Below, piece after piece: positions 47,003 through 59,676 of a stretch of 64,000 nt of DNA. The stretch spans positions 102,008,221 to 102,072,220 of the forward strand of contig OZ024931.1 in the NCBI GenBank assembly GCA_964017235.1. Reading direction: 5' to 3'. Under the pieces are notes generated by a model. It made no database searches. It was not told the DNA's origin and saw nothing but the letters and a program-made list of their open reading frames with translations. Position 1 is the first letter of the stretch; each line of letters begins with the position of its first letter. The position numbers were made by a program, and so were the translations under genes. This stretch comes from Sabellastarte sp. h YS-2021 (lineage: Eukaryota; Annelida; Polychaeta; Sabellida; Sabellidae).

Positions 47003-47032
47003 ATGGAATCGTTTTGTGGGACACAATTTTGG
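47003..47032 (+). CDS. ABCC1: ABCC1/MRP1-like, coding exon 1
   Basis: The ATG at 47003 starts MESFCGTQFW. The exon ends in phase 0 at a GTGAGT donor (47033). It matches the very short first coding exon of vertebrate MRP1, which also ends after a Trp codon in phase 0 and has a conserved early Cys (Cys5 here, Cys7 in human MRP1). A TTTTTGCAG at 46951-46959 could be the acceptor of this exon if a 5' UTR exon lies upstream. The start is chosen because it is the only in-frame ATG between that acceptor and the donor. The protein would be an ATP-driven exporter of glutathione and other conjugates at the plasma membrane. Confidence 0.8.
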
Positions 47033-47134
47033 GTGAGTGGTGATTATTATTACATTTTGAGGTTGAATTTTTGCTTTGTGATTTGTGTTTTGCTGTTTGT
47101 TTGTTCTGCTTATTGCAAGGTGCTATTTTTTTAG

Positions 47135-47311
47135 GATCATGATCTGAGTGTGAACACGACACGCCCTGACCTAACACCCTGCTTTCAAGACACTGTGCTG
47201 GTGTGGGTACCCTGTGGGTACATGTTTTTCCTGGCTCCTTTTTACTTCTTCTACCTCAACAGGAGTGACAGGAGTTCCATCAAACACACTTGGCTCAACG
47301 TTGCTAAAACA
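47135..47311 (+). CDS. ABCC1: ABCC1/MRP1-like, exon 2: first TMD0 helix
   Basis: A 177 bp exon between TTTTTTTAG (acceptor, 47134) and GTAAGT (donor, 47312), phase 0 at both ends, encoding residues 11-69. It has an extracellular N-glycosylation sequon (NTT, residues 17-19) and then a TMD0 signature (PDLTPCFQDTVLVWVPC) leading into helix 1 and the cytoplasmic YFFYLNRSDRSSI turn. Human MRP1 has the same 59-residue exon length with closely similar sequence (PDFTKCFQNTVLVWVPC). That is the strongest evidence for the call. Other ABCC 'long' members share TMD0 but fit less well. Intron 1 is 102 bp. Confidence 0.95.
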
Positions 47312-48249
47312 GTAAGTTCCTCCTTTTATTGAAGTCTAAGATCATACTTGAGTAAAGGATTTTACAAAATGATATCGATAGAAAAATTGATGTCCTAGTG
47401 TTAAGAAACTTTGTAAGAAATCATTTATCAGTAATTAGTGGTGCTATCGTTTGCAGATACAAATATCAGTTTCTGGGTGCTGGAAACGAACCAATATCCG
47501 GTACTTCATTTGGCTTAGTATTTGCCCCGGTGAAAAATGTAGATGTAATTATAAATGCAAGAGAGAATGTGAAATATATTAAAGGTAAAATACATCATAT
47601 TTAACTATTACGAAGGTATTTTATTCAATATTTAATAATATTATCAACATTTACAATATTGTCAAACAATGTGGCCATGCATTGTGGAAAAATATAAGGT
47701 TTTTCAATTGCCAACTTGATACAAGTTGTCGCTATTTTATTCCCAAGTGAAACAAATATGGAATAGTGGTATTATATTAACAACACTACAGTATTAAGAA
47801 TGTAGTTTCTTTCTGTTGACTTGTGTAGATTAAGATTAGTACTGTCACTGTCACATTTGTAAACTCTCCTTAAAATGAAACTGTTCAATGACATTGTACA
47901 GTAATAGTTTTTCTTGTCTTTATATGCCATCTATAATTAACATTTGTGTTTTAATTTGGTTGTTTATGCATGGTCAAACACAATAACTCCATGGATATTG
48001 TTGGTATATCATAACAGTTATCTGATTTCAAATACATAAAATGCTGTATAGTCTCAAAATTCAGTATTTTGAAGTTTTGCATCAATCTAATTAACTTAGT
48101 GACCTGAAGAAAAATAAAGTTGTAATCCGAAACTACATTCGAGCAATGCTTTAATGCTTTCTAATATGTCATTTGACTGACATGAGATTTTAAAAAAGGC
48201 AAAAAAGATATAGAAGGTTGAGTCTACCTTTTTACAAATATTTTATTAT

Positions 48250-48895
48250 ATCCCCAGATGAAAGTCGGGGATATACTGGATTCAGCTCTGTTGCGCTTCT
48301 GCTGTAGAAATTTCCTTGTGTACATGATAACTCAAAAATGGATCGTCATTTTTTTTTTCAAACTTGGTACACATGTTAAGGGTGGCCAAAGAAAGCTGGC
48401 TATTTTAAGGTGACCCTAAACACTCCATAATAAAGAACTTATGGCCATCTTAAGTCTGAAATGGACCTATGGGCACTTAAAGCCCTCTATTTCACAAACT
48501 ATGGGGCTCTTGTGGCTACAATTTAAACAGAGAACATATTAATATATTCTCCGTACACATGCTGAAAATCAAGACTTTTTGTTAAGGATAAAATTGCGTT
48601 TGAGGCCCATAAAGTCGCTACCAGGGTTTTTTTTCTACATTTTTTGCGTATTTTGCACTGTAATTTGAAAGTGGTAATTCTGATGAGTCTCAAATTGTAC
48701 TAGATATAACTTCTTGAAAAGGAGACGCTTATTGTTTTCACCCCCAGTTTTCAGACAGCCACATTATCATCTCCCTTAAATATCTCCCTTGATATTAGGC
48801 CTACCAAAATGATATTTGGCAGTTCTCTTTTATAGGTGTGGGAAAATTTTTGACAGGCATAAATTTGACCTTTGTCAAGGTCACATGATCAAACA
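48250..48895 (+). repeat. Dispersed repeat with 5' hairpin
   Basis: It begins with a hairpin, TATCCCCAGATG..GTCGGGGATATA (48250-48274). It ends with GACGCTTATTGTTTTCACCC and the CAAATTTGACC-type block that also occurs, inverted, at 11690-11985. It may be a separate non-autonomous element into which, or next to which, the Helitron-like element at 48898 inserted. Confidence 0.5.
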
Positions 48896-49309
48896 CAATT
48901 TTTATGTCAGCTGACTTGTCAGTCAGCTGGCATTATGTCGTCACTCTGCGGCGTGGGCGTACGCGCACGCGTCCGCGTGAACAACTTCTCCTCCAAAACT
49001 ACAAGGCCTAGAGACGTGCTGTTTTTTTTAAAAGATACCTTATCTATCGAGGATGAAAAATTGTTCAAGGCATGCAAATCTGTCTGTTCGTCTGTTTGCT
49101 AGAGACATTACAAGGGGGGTACCCCCACCAAAAGTGTGAAAATTTCAACACTTAATCACAATTTTCTCAGTGACTATTGCAGGGATTTCTCTCATATCTT
49201 GCATATATGTACTAGGCCAGAGGTAGATTCTCTTGTGTGAGTATGAGACCTGGATCTCTCTTACTTTTTTTTTAATAAATTTTTTTAATAATTTTTAATG
49301 CATTAACAT

Positions 49310-52300
49310 TCATGAAATCGTGCACAAAATCATTTATAACTTGAAAACTGTTGCATCTAGAGCATTTTGTTAAAATATGTTATTCAGCTACTTTTTTCAT
49401 AGCTACAATATGGTGAGTAAGTTGGGTGCCTGTCTCTATAGCTAAGTGAGTAATAGCTACTTTTGGGCTTTTCAGTAACTTCCATCATGAGTAGAATCAC
49501 TTGTAACTTAAAAACTATTGCATTTAGAGAATTTCGTATAAATATGTTATTCAGCTACTTTTGGGTCAGCTATAACATAGTAAAATTTTAGACCTGTAGC
49601 TCATGGCATAGCTGAGTAATAGCTACTTTTAGGTTATCACTGTTGAGTAAATCGCTTATAACTTCAAAACTATTGCATTTAGAGAATTTCGTATAAATAT
49701 GTTATTCAGCTACTTTTGGGTCAGCTATAACATAGTAAAATTTCAGACCTGTAGCTCATGGCATAGCTGAGTAATAGCTACTTTTAGGTTATCACTGTTG
49801 AGTAAATCGCTTATAACTTGGAAACTATTGCATTTAGAGTATTTTGTTTCAATATGTTATTCACCTATTTTGGGATCAGCTATAACATAGTGAAGTTTCA
49901 GATCTGTGGCTCATTGCAAAGCTGAGTAATAGCTACTTTGAAGTTCTCACTATTGAGTAAATCAGTTGTAATTGGAAAACTATTGCATTTAGAGAATTTC
50001 GTATAAATATGTTATTCAGCTACTTTTGGGTCAGCTATAACATAGTAAAATTTCAGACCTGTAGCTCATTGCATAGCTGAGTAATAACTACTTTGAGGTT
50101 CTCACTATTGAGTAAATCAGTTGTAATTGCAAAACTATTGCATTTAGAGAATTTAGTATAAATATGTTATTCAGCTACTTTTGGGTCAGCTATAACATAG
50201 TAAAATTTCAGACCTGTAGCTCATGGCATAGCTGAGTAATAGCTACTTTTAGGTCATCACTATTGAGTAAATCAGTTGTAACTTGAAAACTATTGCATTT
50301 ACAGTATTTTGCTTAAATATGTTGTTCACCTACTTTTGGGTCAGCTATAACATAGTGAAATTTCAGACCTGTAGCTCATTGCATAGCTGAGTAATAACTA
50401 CTTTGAGGTTCTCACTATTGAGTAAATCAGTTGTAATTGCAAAACTATTGCATTTAGAGAATTTAGTATAAATATGTTATTCAGCTACTTTTGGGTCAGC
50501 TATAACATAGTAAAATTTTAGACCTGTAGCTCATGGCATAGCTGAGTAATAGCTACTTTTACGTTATCACTGTTGAGTAAATCGCTTATAACTTCAAAAC
50601 TATTGCATTTAGAGAATTTCGTATAAATATGTTATTCAGCTACTTTTGGGTCAGCTATAACATAGTAAAATTTCAGACCTGTAGCTCATGGCATAGCTGA
50701 GTAATAGCTACTTTTAGGTTATCACTGTTGAGTAAATCGCTTATAACTTGGAAACTATTGCATTTAGAGTATTTTGTTTCAATATGTTATTCACCTATTT
50801 TGGGATCAGCTATAACATAGTGAAGTTTCAGATCTGTGGCTCATTGCAAAGCTGAGTAATAGCTACTTTGAAGTTCTCACTATTGAGTAAATCAGTTGTA
50901 ATTGGAAAACTATTGCATTTAGAGAATTTCGTATAAATATGTTATTCAGCTACTTTTGGGTCAGCTATAACATAGTAAAATTTCAGACCTGTAGCTCATG
51001 GCATAGCTGAGTAATAGCTACTTTTAGGTCATCACTATTGAGTAAATCAGTTGTAACTTGAAAACTATTGCATTTACAGTATTTTGCTTAAATATGTTGT
51101 TCACCTACTTTTGGGTCAGCTATAACATAGTAAAATTTCAGACCTGTAGCTCATGGCATAGCTGAGTAATAGCTACTTTTAGGTCATCACTATTGAGTAA
51201 ATCAGTTGTAATTTGAAAACTATTGCATTTACAGTATTTTGCTTAAATATGTTGTTCACCTACTTTTGGGTCAGCTATAACATAGTAAAATTTCAGACCT
51301 GTAGCTCATGGCATAGCTGAGTAATAGCTACTTTTAGGTTATCACTGTTGAGTAAATCGCTTATAACTTGGAAATTATTGCATTTAGAGTATTTTGTTTC
51401 AATATGTTATTCACCTATTTTGGGATCAGCTATAACATAGTGAAGTTTCAGATCTGTGGCTCATTGCATAGCTGAGTAATAGCTACTTTGAAGTTCTCAC
51501 TGTTGAGTAAATCAGTTGTAATTGAAAAACTATTGCATTTAGAAAATTTCGTATAAATATGTTATTCAGCTACTTTTGGGTCAGCTATAACATAGTAAAA
51601 TTTCAGACCTGTAGCTCATGGCATAGCTGAGTAATAGCTACTTTTAGGTCATCACTATTGAGTAAATCAGTTGTAACTTGAAAACTATTGCATTTACAGT
51701 ATTTTGCTTAAATATGTTGTTCACCTACTTTTGGGTCAGCTATAACATAGTAAAATTTCAGACCTGTAGCTCATGGCATAGCTGAGTAATAGCTACTTTT
51801 AGGTCATCACTATTGAGTAAATCAGTTGTAACTTGAAAACTATTGCATTTACAGTATTTTGCTTTAATATGTTGTTCACCTACTTTTGGGTCAGCTATAA
51901 CATAGTGAAATTTCAGACCTGTAGCTCATTGCATAGCTGAGTAATAACTACTTTGAGGTTCTCACTATTGAGTAAATCAGTTGTAATTGCAAAACTATTG
52001 CATTTAGAGAATTTAGTATAAATATGTTATTCAGCTACTTTTGGGTCAGCTATAACATAGTAAAATTTTAGACCTGTAGCTCATGGCATAGCCGAGTAAT
52101 AGCTACTTTTACGTTATCACTGTTGAGTAAATCGTTTATAACTTCAAAACTATTGCATTTAGAGAATTTCGTATAAATATGTTGTTCACCTACTTTTGGG
52201 TCAGCTATAACATAGTAAAGTTTCAGACCTGTAGCTCATGGCATAGCTGAGTAATAGCTACTTTTAGGTCATCACTATTGAGTAAATCAGTTGTAACTTG

Positions 52301-55300
52301 AAAACTATTGCAGTTACAGTATTTTGCTTTAATATGTTGTTCACCTACTTTTGGGTCAGCTATAACATAGTGAAATTTCAGACCTGTAGCTCATTGCATA
52401 GCTGAGTAATAACTACTTTGAGGTTCTCACTATTGAGTAAATCAGTTGTAATTGCAAAACTATTGCATTTAGAGAATTTAGTATAAATATGTTATTCAGC
52501 TACTTTTGGGTCAGCTATAACATAGTAAAATTTTAGACCTGTAGCTCATGGCATAGCTGAGTAATAGCTACTTTTAGGTCATCACTATTGAGTAAATCAG
52601 TTGTAACTTGAAAACTATTGCATTTACAGTATTTTGCTTAAATATGTTGTTCACCTACTTTTGGGTCAGCTATAACATAGTAAAATTTCAGACCTGTAGC
52701 TCATGGCATAGCTGAGTAATAGCTACTTTTAGGTCATCACTATTGAGTAAATCAGTTGTAACTTGAAAACTATTGCATTTACAGTATTTTGCTTTAATAT
52801 GTTATTCACCTACTTTTGGGTCAGCTATAACATAGTGAAATTTCAGACCTGTAGCTCATGGCATAGCTGAGTAATAGCTACTTTTAGGTTATCACTGTTG
52901 AGTAAATCGCTTATAACTTGGAAACTATTGCATTTAGAGTATTTTGTTTCAATATGTTATTCACCTATTTTGGGATCAGCTATAACATAGTGAAGTTTCA
53001 GATCTGTGGCTCATTGCAAAGCTGAGTAATAGCTACTTTGAAGTTCTCACTATTGAGTAAATCACTTGTAATTTGAAAACTATTGCATTTAGAAAATTTC
53101 ATATAAATATGTTATTCAGCTACTTTTGGGTCAGCTATAACATAGTAAAATTTCAGACCTGTAGCTCATGGCATAGCTGAGTAATAGCTACTTTTAGGTC
53201 ATCACTATTGAGTAAATCAGTTGTAACTTGAAAACTATTGCATTTACAGTATTTTGCTTAAATATGTTGTTCACCTACTTTTGGGTCAGCTATAACATAG
53301 TAAAATTTCAGACCTGTAGCTCATGGCATAGCTGAGTAATAGCTACTTTTAGGTCATCACTATTGAGTAAATCAGTTGTAACTTGAAAACTATTGCATTT
53401 ACAGTATTTTGCTTTAATATGTTGTTCACCTACTTTTGGGTCAGCTATAACATAGTAAAATTTCAGACCTGTAGCTCATGGCATAGCTGAGTAATAGCTA
53501 CTTTTAGGTCATCACTATTGAGTAAATCAGTTGTAACTTGAAAACTATTGCATTTACAGTATTTTGCTTAAATATGTTGTTCACCTACTTTTGGGTCAGC
53601 TATAACATAGTAAAATTTCAGACCTGTAGCTCATGGCATAGCTGAGTAATAGCTACTTTTAGGTCATCACTATTGAGTAAATCAGTTGTAATTTGAAAAC
53701 TATTGCATTTACAGTATTTTGCTTTAATATGTTGTTCACCTACTTTTGGGTCAGCTATAACATAGTGAAATTTCAGACCTGTAGCTCATTGCATAGCTGA
53801 GTAATAACTACTTTGAGGTTCTCACTATTGAGTAAATCAGTTGTAATTGCAAAACTATTGCATTTAGAGAATTTAGTATAAATATGTTATTCAGCTACTT
53901 TTGGGTCAACTATAACATAGTAAAATTTCAGACCTGTAGCTCATGGCATAGCTGAGTAATAGCTACTTTTAGGTCATCACTATTGAGTAACTCAGTTGTA
54001 ACTTGAAAACTATTGCATTTACAGTATTTTGCTTAAATATGTTGTTCACCTACTTTTGGGTCAGCTATAACATAGTAAAATTTCAGACCTGTAGCTCATG
54101 GCATAGCTGGGTAATAGCTACTTTTAGGTTATCACTGTTGAGTAAATCGCTTATAACTTGGAAATTATTGCATTTAGAGTATTTTGTTTCAATATGTTAT
54201 TCACCTATTTTGGGGTCAGCTATAACATAGTGAAGTTCCAGACCTGTGACTCATTGCATAGCTGAGTAATAGCTACTTTGAAGTTCTCAATGTTGAGTAA
54301 ATCACTTGTAATTTGAAAACTATTGCATTTAGACAATTTAGTATAAATATGTTATTCAGCTACTTTTGGGTCAGCTATAACATAGTAAAATTTCAGACCT
54401 GTAGCTCATGGCATAGCTGAGTAATAGCTACTTTTAGGTTATCACTGTTGAGTAAATCACTTATAACTTGAAAACTATTGCATTTAGAGTATTTTGTTAA
54501 AATATATTGTTCACCTACTTTTGGGTTAGCTATAACATAGTGAAATTACAGACCTATAGCTCATGGCATAGCGGAGCAATAGCTATTTTCTGGTTCTCAC
54601 TATTGAGTAAATCAGTTGTAACTTGAAAACTATTGCATTTACAGTATTTTGCTTAAATATGTTGTTCACCTACTTTTGGGTCAGCTATAACATAGTAAAA
54701 TTTCAGACCTGTAGCTCATGGCATAGCTGAGTAATAGCTACTTTTAGGTTATCACTGTTGAGTAAATCAGTTATAACTTGGAAATTATTGCATTTAGAGT
54801 ATTTTGTTTCAATATGTTATTCACCTATTTTGGGGTCAGCTATAACATAGTGAAGTTCCAGACCTGTGGGTCATTGCATAGCTGAGTAATAGCTACTTTG
54901 AAGTTCTCACTGTTGAGTAAATCAGTTGTAATTGGAAAACTATTGCCTTTACAGAAATTTGTGCAAATATGTTATTCAGCTACTTTTGGGTCAGCTATAA
55001 CATAGTGAAATTACAGACCTGTAGCTCATGGCACAACTGAGCAATAGCTATTATCAGGCACTGACTGTTGAGTAAATCAGCTATAACTTGAAAAATATTG
55101 CATTTGGAGTATTTTGTTAAAATATATTGTTCACCTACTTTTGGGTTAGCTATAACATAGTGAAATTACAGACCTATAGCTCATGGCATAGCGGAGCAAT
55201 AGCTATTTTCTGGTTCTCACTATTAAGTAAATCAGTTGTAACTTGAAAACTATTGCATTTACAGTATTTTGCTTAAATATGTTGTTCAGCTACTTTTAGG

Positions 55301-55545
55301 TCAGCTATAACAGAGCAAAAATTCAGACATGTAGCTCATTGCATAGCTGAGTAATAGTTACTTTGAGGTTCTCACTCTTGAGTAAATCAGTTGTAACTTG
55401 AAAATTATTACATTTAGAGTATTTTGTTAAATATGTTATTCACAGACGTTTTGGTCAGCTATAACATAGTGAAATTGCAGACCTCTATGTCATGGGATAG
55501 CTGAGCAATAGCTTCTTTCAGGTTCTCACTGTTGAGTAAATCATT
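49310..55545 (+). repeat. Tandem array of 155 bp monomers, about 40 copies
   Basis: TCAGCTATAACATAGT recurs at exactly 155 bp over most of the array (for example 49566, 49721, 49876, 50031). Monomers fall into a few variant types, marked by GTTATTCAGC versus GTTGTTCACC, by TTAGGTTATCACTGTTG versus TTAGGTCATCACTATTG, and by GAATTTCGTATAAAT versus GTATTTTGCTTAAAT. Blocks of several monomers recur in the same order. The first two monomers and the region after ~54500 are the most diverged. Open frames within it are chance products. Confidence 0.97.
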
Positions 55546-56520
55546 GTATCCAACCTGTAGGAAATCATGGGCTGGGAATCTGTTAATATGGTCCGATTTG
55601 ACCTTGGAACCCTCCTTCAAGGTCAAATGAGGATAGCCAAACATAAAAGTGCTTATAACTCGCTTATTATTGGTCCCAGAGGTTGGAATGAAAACCAACC
55701 TATAGAAAATCATGAGCTGGGAATTTTTTGGTGTGGTCGGATTTCACCTTGGACCCCTCCTTCAAGGTCAAATGAGGATAGCCAAACTTAAAAGTGCTTG
55801 AAATAACTTGAAAAATATTGCATTTGGAGTATTTTGTTAAAATATATTGTTCACCTACTTTTGGGTTAGCTATAACATAGTGAAATTACAGACCTATAGC
55901 TCATGGCATAGCGGAGCAATAGCTATTTTCTGGTTCTCACTATTGAGTAAATCAGTTGTAACTTGAAAACTATTGCATTTACAGTATTTTGCTTAAATAT
56001 GTTGTTCAGCTACTTTTAGGTCAGCTATAACAGATCAAAAATTCAGACATGTAGCTCATTGCATAGCTGAGTAATAGTTACTTTGAGGTTCTCACTCTTG
56101 AGTAAATCAGTTGTAACTTGAAAATTATTACATTTAGAGTATTTTGTTAAATATGTTATTCACAGACGTTTTGGTCAGCTATAACATAGTGAAATTGCAG
56201 ACCTGTATGTCATGGGATAGCTGAGCAATAGCTTCTTTCAGGTTCTCACTGTTGAGTAAATCATTGTATCAAACCTGTAGGAAATCATGGGCTGGGAATC
56301 TGTTAATATGGTCCGATTTGACCTTGGAACCCTCCTTCAAGGTCAAATGAGGATAGCCAAACATAAAAGTGCTTATAACTCGCTTATTATTGGTCCCAGA
56401 GGTTGGAATGAAAACCAACCTATAGAAAATCATGAGCTGGGAATTTTTTGGTGTGGTCGGATTTGACCTTAGACCCCTCCTTCCAGGTCAAACGAAGATA
56501 GCCAAACTTAAAGTGCTTAT
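55083..56520 (+). repeat. 718 bp tandem duplication mixing two monomer families
   Basis: Positions 55083-55800 and 55801-56518 are almost identical. Each copy holds about three 155 bp monomers followed by about one and a half 147 bp-family monomers in the GGAAATCATGGGCTGGGAAT orientation. The duplication is therefore of a compound unit. Confidence 0.85.
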
Positions 56521-57000
56521 AACTCGCGTATTATTGGTCTTGGAGGTTTGGGATGGTAAACCAACACATAGGAAATCATGGGCTGGGATTCTTTTGGTGT
56601 GGTCAGATTTGACCTGGGACCCCTCCTTCAAGGGCAGTTGAGGATAGCCAAACTTACAATTGCTTAGAACTCGCTTATTATTGGTCCTACAAGTTTGGGA
56701 TGGTAAACAAGCTACAGGAAATCATGGGCTGGGAATTTTTTTGTGTGGTCGGATTTGACCTTGGACCCCCTCCTTCAAGGTCAAACAAGGATAGCCAAAC
56801 TTAAAAAGTGCCTATGACTCACTTATTATTGGTCCGAGAGGTTTGGGATGGTAAACCATCCAAAATTCTTTGGCTGGGAATCTTTTGGTATGGTCAGATT
56901 TGACCTTTGGACCCCTTCTTCATGGTCGAACGAGGATATTGCATTTATAGTATTTCTTTAAATATTTTTAACCTACTTTTTACCCTTAAACAATTACCTT
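56519..57000 (-). repeat. 147 bp monomer family, about 3 copies, reversed
   Basis: Monomers contain ACTCGCTTATTATTGGTC, GGAAATCATGGGCTGGGAAT, GGTCGGATTTGACCTTGGAC and CAAGGTCAAACNAGGATAGC. They are in reverse orientation relative to 10135-11590. They run into the 3' domain of the Helitron-like element. Confidence 0.85.
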
Positions 57001-57229
57001 GTTACTTTATTTCATAATACCATTTACAGGGCACAACTTTTTTGTCCTTTTCTTCTGTCAGCTTCGGAATATCTTTCGAACATGCTGTTCAGTTACCATT
57101 TACTGTATTTCTGTACAGCCCTTTCCCTGATAATTATACTTTCCTCTCATTATCACCATCACAAATCAAAAACATTCAGTCAGCTGACACAGTGCCCGTT
57201 CACGGGCACTCTTCTCTTGTTTTCTTGTA

Positions 57230-57600
57230 CTTCTGTTTCTCCAGATTTTTTTCGGAAAGTACAGAATGTGGGTCAACCAAATTTGGTAAGCATATTCCTC
57301 ACATCAAAATCTAGACGCCAGTCGATTTTAAGATCAATCCGGCCATAATTGACTGATAGACAGGCGATTTATTATCACTTGGTAAAAATGTACTAAAAAG
57401 TGCTTTTAACTTGCTTATTATTGGTCCTAGATGTTGGGGATGTGAAACCAACCGAGAGGAAATCATGGGCTGGGAGTCTTTTGATGTGGTCAGATTTAAC
57501 TTTGGGCCCCTCCTTCAAGGTCAAACGAAGATAGCCAAACTTAAAGTGCTTATAACTCGCTTATTATTGGTCCTAGAGGTTTGAGGTGTGGTTTGGCGCC
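57230..57600 (-). repeat. Repeat fragment, matches 11591-11760 and the 147 bp family
   Basis: Positions 57245-57400 (GGAAAGTACAGAATGTGGGT, AATTGACTGATAGACAGGCG) match 11600-11760 in reverse. Positions 57400-57590 hold one and a half 147 bp monomers. It appears to be the next element along, abutting the 3' end of the long Helitron-like copy. Confidence 0.65.
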
Positions 57601-57805
57601 ATCTTTGTTTACATTGTCAGTGACCTACTTCCTGTTTCATGGAAGAGATACAAAACCTGGCAGCTAGTACACAGGAAATCATAAAATCTCTTTTTTATGT
57701 GAGTTTTGTTCATTTTATTTTATTTTATATTGCAGAAATGTATTTTTGGTGCATAAATAGTATGTCAATTTCGTGAATTAATATGTACACTTTTTCAAAG
57801 AACCT

Positions 57806-58350
57806 GGGGTCGATTTCACAAAAGGACTTAGCCCAGACTTAGACTTAAATTGAAGACTTTTGTCTTAAAATGAGGCTAAGTCTGTGATCTAAGACTTGAA
57901 GGATTTCACAGAGCTGCTAAGTCTAGGCTTTAGCTAAGTCTACCCAAGAGTGGGCTTAACTTTTGTAAACAAAGGCTTAAATATGGCCGCCATATATTTT
58001 TCTCACTTCAAAATTTGAAATGCTTGAAAATAAAGAATAAATATATAGGACACCTCCCTAAATTATTCTTTGGACATGTCTGTGTGATTATAAGGTTTCC
58101 CATTTAAAAATACAGCATTTTTTCAAAGATAAAATGAGCTAAACAAGGGATATATGTTACACTAAAATATTTTGAGTAGAAATAAAGGGTCACATGACAC
58201 AGAAAACCACTGTGGTTATATGATAAGCTTGGACTTGGCTAACTCACCCTTTGTGAAATCCATTTAAGTCCAGGACTTAGCAAAGACAAAAAACTCAAAT
58301 TTAAGTCCCTGACTTAGCCTAAGTCTGAGACCCTTTGTGAAACCGGCCCC
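57806..58350. mobile_element. MITE, 545 bp, GGGGYCGRTTTCACAAA ends
   Basis: The left end GGGGTCGATTTCACAAA and the complement of the right end GGGGCCGGTTTCACAAA are near-identical inverted repeats. Just inside are repeated ACTTAG/CTAAGTC words in both orientations, so the whole element can fold back. If the core is taken as GGGTCG..CGGCCC, CTG flanks both sides (57803-57806 region and 58350-58353). The same end sequence is in the mini-MITE at 38355-38421. No coding content. Confidence 0.75.
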
Positions 58351-59676
58351 TGTATTATCGCCCACGGCTTACATTAACGGTCCCGATATTGAAATATTGA
58401 TCGATCCACCACCCTCAATTTTTTTATCGTCAACATAACACTTGATCCCTACACTGGTAGGAATATACTTCTTTTAGTGTGCACCATTTTCAGACTCATG
58501 CAAAACTTTACAAAAATATAACATGAGGCAGTTTTATGTCTTCATATTTATGCAAATCATTAGATATGTCATGTACATATGTAAGGTACACTTACTTTTC
58601 GTGTATTTAATTTTATTGTATCTGAAATTCTTTTTAATGGTTCACAATGAGGTTCGTGCCAACTCAAGAGATGTGACTGATTTCATATCAGTCATATGGA
58701 TCACTTGTTTATTATCTCCATCTTGCACACTATGTAAATCTATCAACACTGAATTAACTGCTAAAAAAATCAACCTTATACACTTAATATTGTGTGCAAC
58801 TTAGGAAGTGCAATTAATGTTTGATCTCTTTCAAAACTGCATGTCCTGAATAGTTATCTAACAGGTATATTAACTGTAATATAAAAGGAGAATGTCTTTG
58901 TAGTAAAAAAATTTATATTGTGGGTAGAAATCCTAACTTTTAAAGATTGTTTTTCGTAGAGTTCCATGTGGGCAAAGTTTGCATTGGGCAAAGTTCTTGG
59001 GATTCATACTCGTCGTCTGGGGATAGAATTTTGCTTTGCAAAATAAAAATATTGTAGATTGAAATGCTGAGGTTCTTGCATAAGTGGTTGATTATCTTTA
59101 GCTCAAAATTATGTCATACAAAAGATGGAAAGGAAAATGCCCAGTCAAAACATGTGGCGTGATTGATGACTTGTCTGGGGATAGGTTGGCGCCGAGTTGG
59201 CCCAATCTAGTTCATCATTATGTTAATATATTGATTGTGTAATCTGATTTAAAAAGAAATTTTGATTGTGGCTGAGAGCAGCCACAGCAAACAATATTAT
59301 CAGGAGGCATGAGTATCACAACGGTGCTAGTGTATGTTCTGATGTCCATGTGTTAGTGGTTGGACTGCCAATGAAGATAAAAATTGGTTTCCGGGGCTTT
59401 GAAACCGAACAAAATCCAGGATTTTAAAGTTTGCAATGACATGGTGAAAATTTAACGCGAGCATACATGAGGTACATTGTCAAGAGGAAATATGTCTTTG
59501 CGATTTATCTTGAAATTTGTAAACTTCATTTACTGGGAATATATAGTTAAAATGTAAGATGATTCTTCAAATTTATATGTTCTTTATTGTTTTTACGAAG
59601 AATTAACCAGTAGAAAGCCTAATATAATGATGTTTTCAATAACTGGTACTTAAATATTCTTTGCGGATTTCGTCAT
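58351..59676. other. No gene recognised
   Basis: About 1.3 kb of ABCC1 intron. A 93-codon AT-rich ORF at 58523-58804 shows only hydrophobic composition and no motif. I see no exon of the ABCC1 frame here. Confidence 0.4.

Larger units (their letters stand above)
48898..57222 (+). mobile_element. Helitron-like element with large satellite array, long copy
   Basis: The 5' end has TTTTTATGTCAGCTGACTTG with a second inverted GTCAGCTG word, followed by a conserved ~400 bp domain (48898-49310). Then come about 40 monomers of 155 bp, several 147 bp monomers, and a 3' domain (57000-57222). The 3' domain ends CAGTCAGCTGACACAGTG and a perfect hairpin GTGCCCGT-TC-ACGGGCAC 8-12 bp before a CTTGTT end. 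A shared GTCAGCTGAC near both ends and a 3' hairpin are features of Helitron/Helentron non-autonomous elements. Bivalve 'pearl'-type elements with internal ~160 bp tandem repeats are the closest known analogues. No Rep/helicase gene is present. Confidence 0.65.

Noticed and set aside
47457-47584. Possible extra ABCC1 exon: an open frame between TTTGCAG and AAAGGTAAAA
   Set aside because: It is 128 bp, so it would break the phase-0 exon structure. It has no counterpart in MRP1 proteins, and exon 2 to exon 3 already matches the known MRP1 order.
49310-55545. A CRISPR array or a bacterial repeat system
   Set aside because: The 155 bp units are tandem without unique spacers, the DNA is plainly eukaryotic and no cas genes exist.
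48898-57222. A definite Helitron call
   Set aside because: There is a 3' hairpin and shared subterminal words, but the canonical 5' TC and 3' CTRR ends are not clear, so it is kept as Helitron-like.
57806-58350. An assignment of the GGGGCCGGTTTCACAAA MITE to PIF/Harbinger
   Set aside because: The target duplication (CTG or shorter) does not fit the usual TWA clearly, so I leave the superfamily open.
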